NCBI GenBank assembly: GCA_035494735.1
Contig: DATJGS010000019.1
Span: 124,001-188,000, forward strand
Length of the DNA stretch: 64,000 nucleotides
Reading direction: 5' to 3'
From: DATJGS01 sp035494735
GTDB lineage: Bacteria; Eisenbacteria; RBG-16-71-46
Shown here: positions 1 through 8,558 of the stretch, piece after piece
Numbering within the stretch: the first letter of the stretch is position 1
Layout of the letters: each line of letters opens with the position of its first letter
Translations under genes and position numbers: made by a program
The notes under the pieces: model-generated
Database searches by the model: none
What the model was told of the DNA's origin: nothing
What the model saw: only the letters and a program-made list of their open reading frames with translations

Positions 1-1962
1 GAAGCCGCGCTTGTTGACGACGCCGATCGTGTCCTTGAATCCGCTCTTCTTGTAGAGGTTGCGCAGCTGCGGGACCTTCATGTCCTGCGATTCCTGCAGC
101 GCGAAGTGGTCGATGACCTGGCCGTTGGTGCCGGTCGGCAGCGCGTGGCAGTCGACGCAGCGCAGCGGCCCGTCGACCGCCGTATTCATGAAAAACGTCT
201 GACCGCGCAGGGCGCTCGGCTGGTCGGCGGGCGCGTCGGGCATGGTCCGGTCCAGGTTTTCGTTCGGGTTGGGCGGATAGACGAGCGGCAGCACGAAATC
301 CGCGAACGCGCTCATCTCGCTGTCGGGAAGCTGCGCCGCGCGTCCCATCAGACTCACGAACGCGGGGTTGAACGCGCCGAGATCCGCGCGATCGCCGCGC
401 CAGTGGAAGAGCCCGGTGTTCGGCAGCCCGCGCAGACTCTGCGTGACCATCGGGCCCTTCATCGGGTGATAGCCCTGGAGCAGCGGATCGGTCTGGTTCG
501 GCGGCGCCGGCGCCATCGTGCCCAGCGGATTGCCCAGTTCCCACGCCAGGTTGTCCATGTCGCCGAACAGGTGGCAGCTCGCGCACGCCTGGTCGCCGTG
601 GCCCGACGTGAAGCCGCCGTAGAAGAACTTCCGGCCGTTCACGATCGCGTCGGGTGTGGGGTCGAAGCCGATCGGCACGACGGCGAGGCTCGCGAAGTTC
701 GCCGTCGACAGCACCTGGAGCTGGTTGTGGAAGCGCCCGATGACGTACAGCCGCGCGCGCGCCGGATCCGCGACGACGCCGGTCGGGCCCGCGACTGTCC
801 GGACGCGCGCGAGCGGCGTGCCGCTCGTGTTGAAGACGCCGAGCTTGTCGCTCGCGAGTGACGTCACGTAGAGGCGCTGCGCGTCCGGCGACCAGCACAC
901 GCCGGTTGGCAGACCGAGCGACGAATCGGTCTCGGACGCAGGACCGGGCGACACGGCGTAGTTGATGTGCGGGTTGAGCTGCACCTCGGTTCGCGCGCCG
1001 GTGAAATGCGAGATGATGGCGAGGCGCTGCTCCGTGAAGTGACCGCGCAGGTTCGGCTCGAGGCGCTGCTCGAGGATCGAATACGTGCCGGTGACCGCGA
1101 CCGCGCTGTCGAGCGGGCTCGCGGCCGCGCCCAGCATGATCGTGGCGATGTCGCCGCGCAGCCCGAGCACCGTGTTCGTGCCGGTGCCGACGTACACGAC
1201 CTCATTGAGCGGCACCTGGTAGCGGATCTTGGAATTCCACAGGTGACCGGCCTGGTCGATCCATCCGCCGCTGCTGCGCTTGACGACGAGCCCGGTCTTG
1301 GGCGCGGCCGGCAGCGTCGGATCCTGCGCGGGGACGGGCGGCGGCAGTGAGTCGCCGGCCTCGGCCGCCGACAGCGCGGTCGATTGCGCGCTCGAGTGGA
1401 ACACGTCGACGACGACCTGCGAGCCGTTGAAGTTGCGCGCGAGCGCACGCGGCATGCGGCCGGGGATCGGGATCACGACCGGCGCGGCGGCGAGATTCGC
1501 CGGGTCGTAGACCTTGACCGCGTCCTCCTGCGACACGCTGACGTACGCCTTGTTCGCCGCGCCCGCGAACACGACGTCACTCGGCTCGTCGCCCACGTGC
1601 AGCGTCGCGACGGTGTGCGACAGCGCCAGGTCGACGATGCTCACGTCGTCCGAGAGATTGTTGACGACCCACGCCTCGCCGTTCGTGCGCGCGGCGACCG
1701 AAACCGGCTCCAGGCCGACGGGGATTTCCGCGATGCGCACGGGCGTCGCGCCCGTGACGTCGAACACGGAGAGCCGGTTGTCCGGGGTGTTCACGACGAG
1801 CAGCTTCGTGCCGTCGGGCGTGAGCGCGGCGGGATGCACGTGGCTGGTTTCGAAGTGCACGAAGTCGGGGTTCAGCGCGACGTGCGAGACGAGGTTCGCC
1901 GGCGCGGCCACGAGGCCGAGACCGAGTGCGAGCAGCGCGAGCGTGGGGGCCAGTCGGCGCAA
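1..1962 (-). CDS. Secreted beta-propeller / di-haem cytochrome c protein (3' end cut off)
   Basis: The frame is open for 654 codons to the window edge, so the C terminus is missing. I chose TTG at 1962 because a GAGG box lies just upstream and translation from it gives a clean signal peptide (RRLAPTLALLALGLGLVAAPA). Residues about 25-430 are repeated beta-propeller blades of the YncE/NHL type (TPDGTKLLVVN, VNNLSDDVSIVDL, WSPDAQRLYV). Two haem c attachment motifs follow, CASCH at 460-464 and CVDCH at 602-606, in sequence like the di-haem cytochrome c peroxidase/MauG families. It is therefore a periplasmic redox protein of a kind often called a surface-antigen/cytochrome peroxidase fusion; the substrate is unknown. 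No ATG start exists, which makes it easy to miss. Confidence 0.85.
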   Translation of the reverse strand, partial: MRRLAPTLALLALGLGLVAAPANLVSHVALNPDFVHFETSHVHPAALTPDGTKLLVVNTPDNRLSVFDVTGATPVRIAEIPVGLEPVSVAARTNGEAWVVNNLSDDVSIVDLALSHTVATLHVGDEPSDVVFAGAANKAYVSVSQEDAVKVYDPANLAAAPVVIPIPGRMPRALARNFNGSQVVVDVFHSSAQSTALSAAEAGDSLPPPVPAQDPTLPAAPKTGLVVKRSSGGWIDQAGHLWNSKIRYQVPLNEVVYVGTGTNTVLGLRGDIATIMLGAAASPLDSAVAVTGTYSILEQRLEPNLRGHFTEQRLAIISHFTGARTEVQLNPHINYAVSPGPASETDSSLGLPTGVCWSPDAQRLYVTSLASDKLGVFNTSGTPLARVRTVAGPTGVVADPARARLYVIGRFHNQLQVLSTANFASLAVVPIGFDPTPDAIVNGRKFFYGGFTSGHGDQACASCHLFGDMDNLAWELGNPLGTMAPAPPNQTDPLLQGYHPMKGPMVTQSLRGLPNTGLFHWRGDRADLGAFNPAFVSLMGRAAQLPDSEMSAFADFVLPLVYPPNPNENLDRTMPDAPADQPSALRGQTFFMNTAVDGPLRCVDCHALPTGTNGQVIDHFALQESQDMKVPQLRNLYKKSGFKDTIGVVNKRGF

Positions 1963-1966
1963 GGCA

Positions 1967-1971
1967 ACCTC
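1967..1971 (-). promoter_or_regulatory. Ribosome binding site deciding a TTG start
   Basis: On the minus strand GAGG precedes TTG at 1962 by about five bases. The frame is closed by TAG only some 80 bases further up, and the region between has no better start, so this box selects the TTG and gives the signal peptide its correct N terminus. Confidence 0.5.
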
Positions 1972-2121
1972 GACGTCGTGGGGTGCGGGATCGTGGAGTT
2001 GGTCTTCACCAGTGAAAGCGGCGCGCCCGACGGCCAAATCCTACGCCCAGGCCCGCACCCCCGCGCAACACAAAATCACCCGTGGGGTGAGGGAACGGGC
2101 GCCGCGCCCGTCATGGGAAAC

Positions 2122-2151
2122 GGGCGCCGCGGCTTCGCGCCGCCGGCGCCC
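2122..2151 (-). terminator. GC-rich hairpin after the amidohydrolase gene
   Basis: An inverted repeat of about 12 bp with one bulged base (2122-2133 against 2139-2151) has a five-base loop. It sits 24 bases beyond the stop of the amidohydrolase gene and before the haem protein gene. There is no T tract, so intrinsic termination is likely but unproved. Confidence 0.5.
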
Positions 2152-2174
2152 GTCGCGAGGCTTCGGTTGCCGGA

Positions 2175-3041
2175 CTACAGCTCGACCAGGTCGTCGTAGG
2201 TTTCGGGTCGCCGGTCGCGGAAGAACTGCCAGGTCGCGCGCACCTCGTCGATCAACTCGAGGTCCATTTCGGCGACGACCAGCGCGTCGTCGTCCTCGTT
2301 GGCCTGCGCCAGGAAGCTGCCACGCGGGTCCACGAAGTAGGACGACCCGTAGAACTTGCCGATGTTCCAAGGCGCCTCGGTGCCGACGCGATTGATGCAG
2401 CCCATGAAATAGCCGTTCGCCACCGCGTGCGCGGGCTGCTCGAGCTTCCACAGGTATTGCGACAGTCCGGCCACCGTCGCGCTCGGATTGAACACGATCT
2501 CGGCGCCGTTCAGGCCCAGCGCGCGCGCGCCTTCGGGGAAGTGGCGGTCGTAGCAGATGTACACGCCGACCTTCGCGTAGCGCGTCTCGAACACCGGATA
2601 GCCGAGGTTGCCGGGCTTGAAGAAGTACTTCTCCCAGAAGCCCGACGTGTGCGGGATGTGGTTCTTGCGGTACTTGCCGAGATACGTGCCGTCCGCGTCG
2701 TAGACGGCGGCCGTGTTGTACAGCACGCCCGGCATGTCCTTCTCGTAGACCGGAATCACGGTCGCCATCTTGTACTTCGCGCCGATCTTCGCGATCGCTT
2801 CGGTCGTCGGACCCGGAACCGGCTCCGCCGCGTCGTACCAGCGCTTGTCCTGCCCCGGGCAGAAGTACGGGCCGTTGAAGATTTCCTGCAGACACAGGAT
2901 CTGCACGCCCTTCTTCCCCGCCTCTTCGATCAGCGGCACGTGCTTGTCGAACATGGCCTGCTTGATCTTCTCGACCGGCTGCGATTCGTCGTTGATCGGG
3001 TTGGCGCACTGGATGAGTCCGCCAACGAGTTTGCGTGGCAT
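2175..3041 (-). CDS. Carbon-nitrogen hydrolase, beta-ureidopropionase-like
   Basis: A 288-residue nitrilase-superfamily amidohydrolase. The catalytic triad is visible as Glu53 (LQEIF), Lys126 (YRKNHIPH) and Cys163 (YICYDRHFPEG). The N-terminal segment and the FNGPYF and SGFWEKYFF stretches are characteristic of beta-ureidopropionases, which hydrolyse N-carbamoyl-beta-alanine to beta-alanine, CO2 and ammonia in reductive pyrimidine degradation; a related N-carbamoyl amide is possible. The ATG at 3041 has GAGGAG seven bases upstream. The frame stays open for more than 200 codons further but that part looks non-coding and overlaps the divergent receiver gene. The methylmalonate-semialdehyde dehydrogenase at 12665 could act on products of the same pathway. 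Confidence 0.9.
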   Translation of the reverse strand: MPRKLVGGLIQCANPINDESQPVEKIKQAMFDKHVPLIEEAGKKGVQILCLQEIFNGPYFCPGQDKRWYDAAEPVPGPTTEAIAKIGAKYKMATVIPVYEKDMPGVLYNTAAVYDADGTYLGKYRKNHIPHTSGFWEKYFFKPGNLGYPVFETRYAKVGVYICYDRHFPEGARALGLNGAEIVFNPSATVAGLSQYLWKLEQPAHAVANGYFMGCINRVGTEAPWNIGKFYGSSYFVDPRGSFLAQANEDDDALVVAEMDLELIDEVRATWQFFRDRRPETYDDLVEL

Positions 3042-3251
3042 CGCGAATCTCCTCGAACGTGCGGCTCTCGAGCGACGGCAGCGCTCCGGCTCCCCTCGCG
3101 GGATCGAACGGTGAAGCGCGCAGGATACACCCTCGTGTACCGGAGGCAGAACGCAACGAAACGCGGCCCCCTTGTTGCAACACCCCCAGCGCCTCGCCCC
3201 GTGGGAGGAGTGAAGCCCAGGGGAACGGAAGACCAGAGGGAGGGGGAACCC

Positions 3252-3644
3252 ATGATGAGCGCACGGATCCTGGTGGTTGAGGACAACGCGGACATGCATC
3301 TCGGCATCGCGCTCCGCTTGCAGTCCGCCGGTCACACAGTGCTGAGTGCAATGGATGGCGACGATGCCGTGCATGTGGCGTTGAGCCAGCGCCCGGATCT
3401 GATCCTGCTCGACATCGGCTTGCCCGGTCAGAGCGGACACTCCGTCGCGAGAACGCTTGCCGCGCACGACGACACACGAGCCATTCCGATCATCTTTCTG
3501 ACCGCGCGACACGAGACCCAACATCGGATCAAGGCGGCCGAAGGCCGTGCCGCGGCGTTCCTCGTCAAGCCCTGCAGCCCCGACAAGCTGCTGCGCACGA
3601 TCGAATCGGTGGTCAATCCGCCGCCCGTTCCCGCCGACAGCTGA
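3252..3644 (+). CDS. Stand-alone response regulator receiver
   Basis: A 130-residue CheY-like protein with only a receiver domain. The acidic pair is Glu10/Asp11, the phospho-acceptor Asp54 (LILLDIGLP), the switch Thr84 and the conserved Lys106 (FLVKP). Two ATGs in a row follow a strong AGGGAGGGGG box; the first is used here. It is divergent from the amidohydrolase gene across 210 bases that must carry both promoters. It has no output domain, so it probably passes phosphate or binds a partner protein. The kinase operon that starts 400 bases downstream is the likeliest source of phosphate, which is inferred from position. Confidence 0.9.
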   Translation: MMSARILVVEDNADMHLGIALRLQSAGHTVLSAMDGDDAVHVALSQRPDLILLDIGLPGQSGHSVARTLAAHDDTRAIPIIFLTARHETQHRIKAAEGRAAAFLVKPCSPDKLLRTIESVVNPPPVPADS

Positions 3645-4051
3645 GAACCGACGGCGCCCGCCGTCCTCGGTGAACGGGCCACTCCGACCCCATTTCGGAC
3701 ACATTGACGCGATCGGCGGCGGTTCAGCGGAGAGCGCTGACCGCCGGTCGCGTCAAATGCAGGCAGCCCGAGTCGAGAGTCCTGCGAATTGCGTATCGCC
3801 GCGCCTGAACGTTGCCGATACTCGCGACGTCACATTCGCGATGGATTGGAGCCATTGAGCTCTCCTTTCTGCGCGAAGAGTCTCAACGACTCTGGCCAAC
3901 CGCCCCTCGGTTGGTGAACGGTCGCCCCCCGCGACCTCGAACAAATATCGTGATCCCGAACATATCGGGCGCGCCGCTGAATCCGGCTGTCGATTTCGCG
4001 ATGGACGCCTCGCAGTCCGAGGCGTGACTCGCGCTGGTCGGCAAGCGAGGG
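3645..4051 (+). other. Long upstream region of the kinase operon, containing repeat element A (3811-4051)
   Basis: No gene is seen in these 407 bases. From 3811 on, short blocks are shared in the same order and at similar spacing with 10738-10963: GTTGCCGATACTC (3811), the CGCCCC…CGGTTGG block (about 3901-3914), and CTGAATCC…TCGATTTCGCGATGG (3977-4004). The similarity runs into the first codons of the kinase gene (TGACCGTTCCG at 4059). The most economical reading is a duplicated promoter/leader region under constraint. The GGTTGG and TTCGCGATGG blocks may be protein-binding or RNA-structure elements, but I match them to no known motif. Confidence 0.6.
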
Positions 4052-6088
4052 GTGACATTGACCGTTCCGTTGCTTCGGAGCGCATGGCCTCTGGGCCTTG
4101 CCGTGGTCGTCCCTCTCGCCCTCGCAATCCAGCCCATGGCTTCGGGCGCGTCACTCGCGGCCCTCGTTCTGGCCCCCGTGGCCGCGTTCCTCGGTGGAGC
4201 CAGCCTGCGTTCCAGACGGCGGAGGACGCCGACGGACGCACAGCTCGCCCTTCAGTCCGTGTTGGGATCGATTCGTGACGGCGTGATCGTGGCCGATCTC
4301 AAAGGCAACTTTGTGCTCGTCAACGCGGCGGCTGAGCGGATCATCGGCCCGGACAACCCCGGCGTCGATCCGTCCCAATGGAGCGACTACTTCGGAATCT
4401 TCCTGGCGGACGCGATCACGCCCTATCCGCCGTCGGATCTGCCTCTGGCTCGCGCGATGCGCGGCGAGGTCAGCGAGGACGTCGAGATGGTCCTGCGTCG
4501 CACACGGATGCCGCACGACGTGTGGATCACCGTCAGCGGACGTCCTCTTCGCGACCCCGAGGGGGTCCTGCGCGGCGGGATGATTGTCATCACCGACGTG
4601 ACGGCGCGAAAGGACTCCGAGAACGCGGCCCGGCTGGGTCAGGAGAGTTTTCGTTCGCTCGTCGAGAGCATCCGCGACGACGCGACGTTCATGCTGGACA
4701 TCGAGGGTCGCGTCTCCAGCTGGAACCAGGGGGCCGAGCGCATGACCGGTTACTCGGCCGACGAAATGCTCGGGCAGCACGTTTCCAAGCACTACACCGC
4801 AAACGACCTGGAACTGGGCAGGCCTCGCGACGAGCTTGCGGTGGCCGCCACCACCGGTCGCTTCGAGTGCGAGGAGTGGCGGCTGCGCAAGAACGGCTCC
4901 CCGTACTGGGCAGGCGTCGTCGTGACCTCGATGCTGGATCAGTCCGGCACCCTGCGCGGTTACATGACGGTGCTCAGCGACCTCAACGCGGGCCTGCGCA
5001 CGGAATCGCGCTATCGCGCGCTGCTCGAGGCGACGCCGGACGCGATCCTCATGGTGAACCAGGACGGACTCATCGAACTCGCCAACGGGCAGATCGAGCA
5101 CTTGTTCGGATACACCCGCGCCGAGCTGCTCGGAGCGTCCGTCGAAATGTTGCTTCCCGAGCGGTTTCGCCACGTGCACGGCGACCATCGGCACGGATTC
5201 TTCGTCTCGCCGAGACGGCGTGCGATGCGCGAGGGTCTCGACCTCTTCGGCTTGCGCAAGGACGGCACCGAGTTTCCCGTCGAGATCAGTCTCAGCCCGC
5301 TGGAGACCGTCGATGGCGTGCTCGCGCTCGCCGCCATTCGCGATGGAACCGAGCGCAAGCGCGCGCAAGACGAGCTCGTTCTGACGATCGAGAAACTGAA
5401 GCGCTCGAACGCCGAACTCGAGCAGTTCGCCTACGTGACGTCGCATGACCTGCAGGAGCCGCTGCGTATGGTCGCGAGCTACACCCAGCTCCTGGCGCAG
5501 CGCTACAAAGGGAGGCTCGGGGCCGACGCGGACGAATTCATTTCGTTCGCCGTCGATGGCTCGACGCGGATGCGCCAGCTGATCCAGGACCTGCTCGCCT
5601 ACTCGCGCGCGGGGAGCTCCGACGAAGGGATATTGGAAATCAGCAGCGAAGACGCCCTGAACGAGGCGCTCGCGAACCTCGAAGGTGCGATGAAGGAGGG
5701 CTCGGCCGTCGTCACGCACGGCCCGCTGCCCCGACTCCACATGGATCCGGCTCAACTCGAGCAGATCTTCCAGAATCTCGTGGGAAACGCGATCAAGTAT
5801 CGGGGAGCCGAGCCCCCGCGTATTCACGTCACCGCCCGCTACGAGCGCGGAGAAGGACATGTCTTTTCCGTCCAGGACAACGGCCTGGGCATCGACGCGA
5901 AGCACTTCGAGCGGATCTTCGTCATCTTCCAGCGTCTCCACGGTCGCGACGCATACAGCGGCACGGGGATCGGGCTCGCGATCTGCAAGAAGCTGGTGGA
6001 GCGACACGGCGGCAGGATCTGGGTCGAATCGCAGCCGGGGCACGGCTCGACCTTCCACTTCGCGATCGCGAATGGTCATCAGAAATGA
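4052..6088 (+). CDS. Membrane-anchored PAS-domain sensor histidine kinase
   Basis: A 678-residue hybrid-free kinase. Two hydrophobic segments (about 10-28 and 31-50) are followed by three PAS domains (roughly 65-185, 195-310, 320-435), a HisKA dimerisation domain with phospho-acceptor His465 (TSHDLQEPLR) and a HATPase domain with N box (NLVGNAIKYRG), G1 (DNGLGI) and G2 (GTGIGLAI). The SHDLQEPLR form is typical of phytochrome-like and PAS kinases that pair with Rcp1-type receivers, and such a receiver is the next gene, overlapping by ATGA. The start is GTG at 4052 or TTG at 4058; the GAGGGG box at 4047-4052 fits the TTG better. It heads a four-gene operon. Confidence 0.93.
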   Translation: MTLTVPLLRSAWPLGLAVVVPLALAIQPMASGASLAALVLAPVAAFLGGASLRSRRRRTPTDAQLALQSVLGSIRDGVIVADLKGNFVLVNAAAERIIGPDNPGVDPSQWSDYFGIFLADAITPYPPSDLPLARAMRGEVSEDVEMVLRRTRMPHDVWITVSGRPLRDPEGVLRGGMIVITDVTARKDSENAARLGQESFRSLVESIRDDATFMLDIEGRVSSWNQGAERMTGYSADEMLGQHVSKHYTANDLELGRPRDELAVAATTGRFECEEWRLRKNGSPYWAGVVVTSMLDQSGTLRGYMTVLSDLNAGLRTESRYRALLEATPDAILMVNQDGLIELANGQIEHLFGYTRAELLGASVEMLLPERFRHVHGDHRHGFFVSPRRRAMREGLDLFGLRKDGTEFPVEISLSPLETVDGVLALAAIRDGTERKRAQDELVLTIEKLKRSNAELEQFAYVTSHDLQEPLRMVASYTQLLAQRYKGRLGADADEFISFAVDGSTRMRQLIQDLLAYSRAGSSDEGILEISSEDALNEALANLEGAMKEGSAVVTHGPLPRLHMDPAQLEQIFQNLVGNAIKYRGAEPPRIHVTARYERGEGHVFSVQDNGLGIDAKHFERIFVIFQRLHGRDAYSGTGIGLAICKKLVERHGGRIWVESQPGHGSTFHFAIANGHQK

Positions 6089-6534
6089 CGCGGAAGAACG
6101 AAGCCACTCGCGCGCCGATCAACATTCTCCTGGTCGAGGACAGTCCGGGAGACGTGCGCCTGACGCGGGAAGCGCTGCGCAGCTCCACCCTCCCGCTGGA
6201 ACTGCACGTCGTGAGCGACGGCGTCGAGGCCCTCGAATTCCTGGGGCGTCAGGGTGCGTTCAGTGCCGCTCCGCGACCCAGCCTGGTGCTGCTCGACTTG
6301 AATCTGCCGCGACTCGGCGGCCGGGAGGTGCTCAAGACCATCAAGGACGATCCGGCGCTCATGAGCATCCCGGTCGTCGTCCTGACGACCTCGGAATCGG
6401 CCGTGGACATCCAGCAGAGCTACCGGCTGCGCGCGAACTGCTACGTCCCGAAACCGGTCGACATGGACGCGCTCGTCGAGGTCCTGCATTTCTGGCTGTC
6501 GATCGCGCGCCTTCCTCACGAGGCCGGAAAATGA
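6085..6534 (+). CDS. Rcp1-like response regulator receiver
   Basis: A 149-residue single receiver domain: acidic residues Glu18/Asp19 (LLVEDSPGDVRL), phospho-acceptor Asp71 (LVLLDLNLPRLGG), Thr101 and Lys123 (VPKPVDMDAL). The EDSPGDVRLTREAL and DLNLPRLGGREVL stretches are the signature of the Rcp1 family, which takes phosphate from phytochrome-type kinases. It overlaps the kinase stop (ATGA) and its own stop overlaps the next start, so the three are almost certainly translated together. No output domain is present. Confidence 0.92.
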   Translation: MTRKNEATRAPINILLVEDSPGDVRLTREALRSSTLPLELHVVSDGVEALEFLGRQGAFSAAPRPSLVLLDLNLPRLGGREVLKTIKDDPALMSIPVVVLTTSESAVDIQQSYRLRANCYVPKPVDMDALVEVLHFWLSIARLPHEAGK

Positions 6535-8096
6535 AGCTTCCCCCGGTGAGGGTGCTGCTCGTCGAGGACAACGAGCACGACGTGCGCCTGCTTCGTGAGC
6601 TGCTGCGGAACGAGCACGGGCCCAGCGTCCACATCACACAAATCGACCGCATGAGCAATATCGCGAGCCACCTGGCCGCGGGCGAAACCGACGTCGTTCT
6701 GCTGGACCTCGGACTGCCCGACGCGCAGGGCCCCGAAGCCGTGCGCCAGGCCCATGCGGTCGCCCCCACCGTGCCCATCGTGATCATGACCGGACTGGAC
6801 GACGAATCGCTCGCCACTCAGGTGCTGAAGGAAGGCGCGCAGGACTATCTCGTGAAGGGACAGCTCGACGCCGCGGGCCTGATGAGGGCCATTCGTCACG
6901 CCATCCGGCGGCAGCGGACGCAGGTCGAGGCGGACGTCATCCGCGGACTGCAGCTCCAACTTCGCGACGAGTTCCTCTCCGACGTGTCGCACGAGCTCCG
7001 CTCGCCGCTCACCGCGATCTATCAGTTCGTGACGATCCTGGCGGACGATCTGTCGGGGCCGACGACTCCGGCCCAACAGGAGCACCTCGATATCATCCTG
7101 CGCAACGTGGAGCAGCTGCGCGGCATGATCGACGACATCCTCGACGCCGGGCGCGCCGAGGGCGGGAGGCTGAGCGTCGCTCCCGAATGCACGTCGCTCG
7201 CCGACGTCATCGGCTACACCGCCACGACGCTGCAGGGCGCGGCGCGCGACAAGCACATCACGCTGTCGTTCGACGTGCCCTCGGATTTGCCGACCGCGTA
7301 CGCCGACCCGAAGCGGTTGCGCCAGGTCCTGATCATTCTTCTCGACAACGCGATCAAGTTCACGCCTGCCAATGGCGTCGTGATGATTCGCACGTGTGTC
7401 CACCCGATCGACCCCAGGATGCTGTTGGTCGAAGTCGAGGATTCCGGTTGCGGCATCGCTCTGGACTCGACCGAGAAGATCTTCGATCGGCTGTATCGCG
7501 TCGCCAGCACGTCCGACGAGGGCCGCCGCGGTCTCGGTCTCGGCCTGTTCATCTGCCGCGAACTCGTGACCCAGCAGGGCGGCCGGATCTGGGTCACGAG
7601 CGATCCCGGCAAGGGCTCGGTCTTCTCTTTCACGCTCCCGCGATTCTCCCTGACCCGGATGATCACGCCCATGCTGCAGGGTAGCCACACGCCCGTCGCG
7701 CTCGTCTCGGTCGCCATCGACTCGGAGCGTGGCACCGTCGTGGACGAGACGTGGCAGCACTGGACGCGCGAGACGCGCGCGGCGGTGCGCTCCTGCCTGT
7801 CTGTGGACGCCGAACTCCTGTTGCCCGAAATGGGGGCAGCCCAGAGGAACGAATGCGCGTTCGTGCTGACCACGGCGGTGGACGGCGAGATGGACGCGCT
7901 GAGTGCGCGCATCCGGAGCGAGCTCGACGGCCTCGATCCGCTGCGCAAGGCCGGCCTGTCGTGCTCGGTGTCGGCGAGCGTTCTGGATCTCGGAGAGGCC
8001 GCCGACGGGGCGTCGAACGACGAACGCATCGAGAGCGTCAGTCAACGCATCACGGAGCGGATCGCGGTGGGAATCCAAAGGAGCAGACCATCATGA
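6531..8096 (+). CDS. Receiver-histidine kinase hybrid with a degenerate GGDEF-like tail
   Basis: A 521-residue protein with an N-terminal receiver (Asp59 in VVLLDLGLP, Thr87, Lys109), HisKA with His154 (DVSHELRSPLT), HATPase (N box LLDNAIKF, G boxes DSGCGI and GLGLGLFICRE) to about 370, then some 145 residues I do not recognise with certainty. The tail has the rhythm of a GGDEF domain (PVALVSVAID near the start, later ECAFVLTTAVDGEMDALSARIRSEL) but lacks the GGDEF motif, so cyclic-di-GMP synthesis is unlikely. The order receiver-then-kinase means that phosphorylation by the upstream kinase could gate a second kinase step. The gene overlaps both neighbours by four bases. Confidence 0.9.
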   Translation: MKLPPVRVLLVEDNEHDVRLLRELLRNEHGPSVHITQIDRMSNIASHLAAGETDVVLLDLGLPDAQGPEAVRQAHAVAPTVPIVIMTGLDDESLATQVLKEGAQDYLVKGQLDAAGLMRAIRHAIRRQRTQVEADVIRGLQLQLRDEFLSDVSHELRSPLTAIYQFVTILADDLSGPTTPAQQEHLDIILRNVEQLRGMIDDILDAGRAEGGRLSVAPECTSLADVIGYTATTLQGAARDKHITLSFDVPSDLPTAYADPKRLRQVLIILLDNAIKFTPANGVVMIRTCVHPIDPRMLLVEVEDSGCGIALDSTEKIFDRLYRVASTSDEGRRGLGLGLFICRELVTQQGGRIWVTSDPGKGSVFSFTLPRFSLTRMITPMLQGSHTPVALVSVAIDSERGTVVDETWQHWTRETRAAVRSCLSVDAELLLPEMGAAQRNECAFVLTTAVDGEMDALSARIRSELDGLDPLRKAGLSCSVSASVLDLGEAADGASNDERIESVSQRITERIAVGIQRSRPS

Positions 8097-8491
8097 AAAA
8101 GAAGAAGATTCTCGTGATCGACGACGACCCCACCATCCGCCAGGGCTATCAGATCCGACTCAAGGCGAATGGGTACGATCCGTACTTCGCGGTCGATGCC
8201 ATCTCCGGCTTCACCGAGGCTCGTCGCCAGATGCCCGATCTGATCATCCTCGACCTCGGGCTGCCGGCCGGCGACGGCTTTCTGGTCATGGAGCGGCTGA
8301 AGGCGGCCACGTACCTGGCGCTGATTCCGGTTCTCGTCGTGTCGGCGCGCGATCGCCTGGCGACGAAACAGAAAGCCATCAAGGCGGGGGCGACCGCGTT
8401 CCTGCAGAAGCCGGTCGACAACGCCGTGCTGCTCGCCTACATCCGCAAGATTCTCGACGAGCCCGTGGTCGAGAAGGTGGCGCTCGGTTAG
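8093..8491 (+). CDS. Response regulator receiver, last gene of the signalling operon
   Basis: A 132-residue receiver-only protein: Asp10-12 (VIDDDPTIRQ), phospho-acceptor Asp54 (IILDLGLPAG), Ser84 and Lys106 (LQKPVDN). The start lies in the stop of the hybrid kinase (ATGA) behind GGAGCAGACC. It is a very close paralogue of the receiver at 11011, sharing long stretches such as IRQGYQIRLKANGYDPYFA and ARDRLATKQKAIKAG. As terminal receiver of the operon it is the likely end-point of the relay; the target is unknown. Confidence 0.92.
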   Translation: MKKKKILVIDDDPTIRQGYQIRLKANGYDPYFAVDAISGFTEARRQMPDLIILDLGLPAGDGFLVMERLKAATYLALIPVLVVSARDRLATKQKAIKAGATAFLQKPVDNAVLLAYIRKILDEPVVEKVALG

Positions 8492-8526
8492 GAAGGACGC
8501 TGTCGTCGTGGCGTGAAGCCGACCGC

Positions 8527-8558
8527 GGCGGGAGCGAGCGGCGATCGCCGCGCCCGCC
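8527..8558. terminator. Nested hairpin between converging genes
   Basis: GGCGGG (8527-8532) pairs with CCCGCC (8553-8558) and encloses the perfect 14-base palindrome GCGGCGATCGCCGC (8538-8551). It lies between the stop of the receiver gene and the stop of the converging ATPase gene, where a two-way terminator is expected. There is no T run. Confidence 0.45.

Noticed and set aside
3811..4051. Known riboswitch (e.g. cyclic-di-GMP) in the kinase leader
   Set aside because: None of the core motifs I know could be placed; kept only as a conserved block of unknown kind.
6531..8096. Active diguanylate cyclase at the C terminus of the hybrid kinase
   Set aside because: The GGDEF/GGEEF signature is missing, so at most a degenerate fold.
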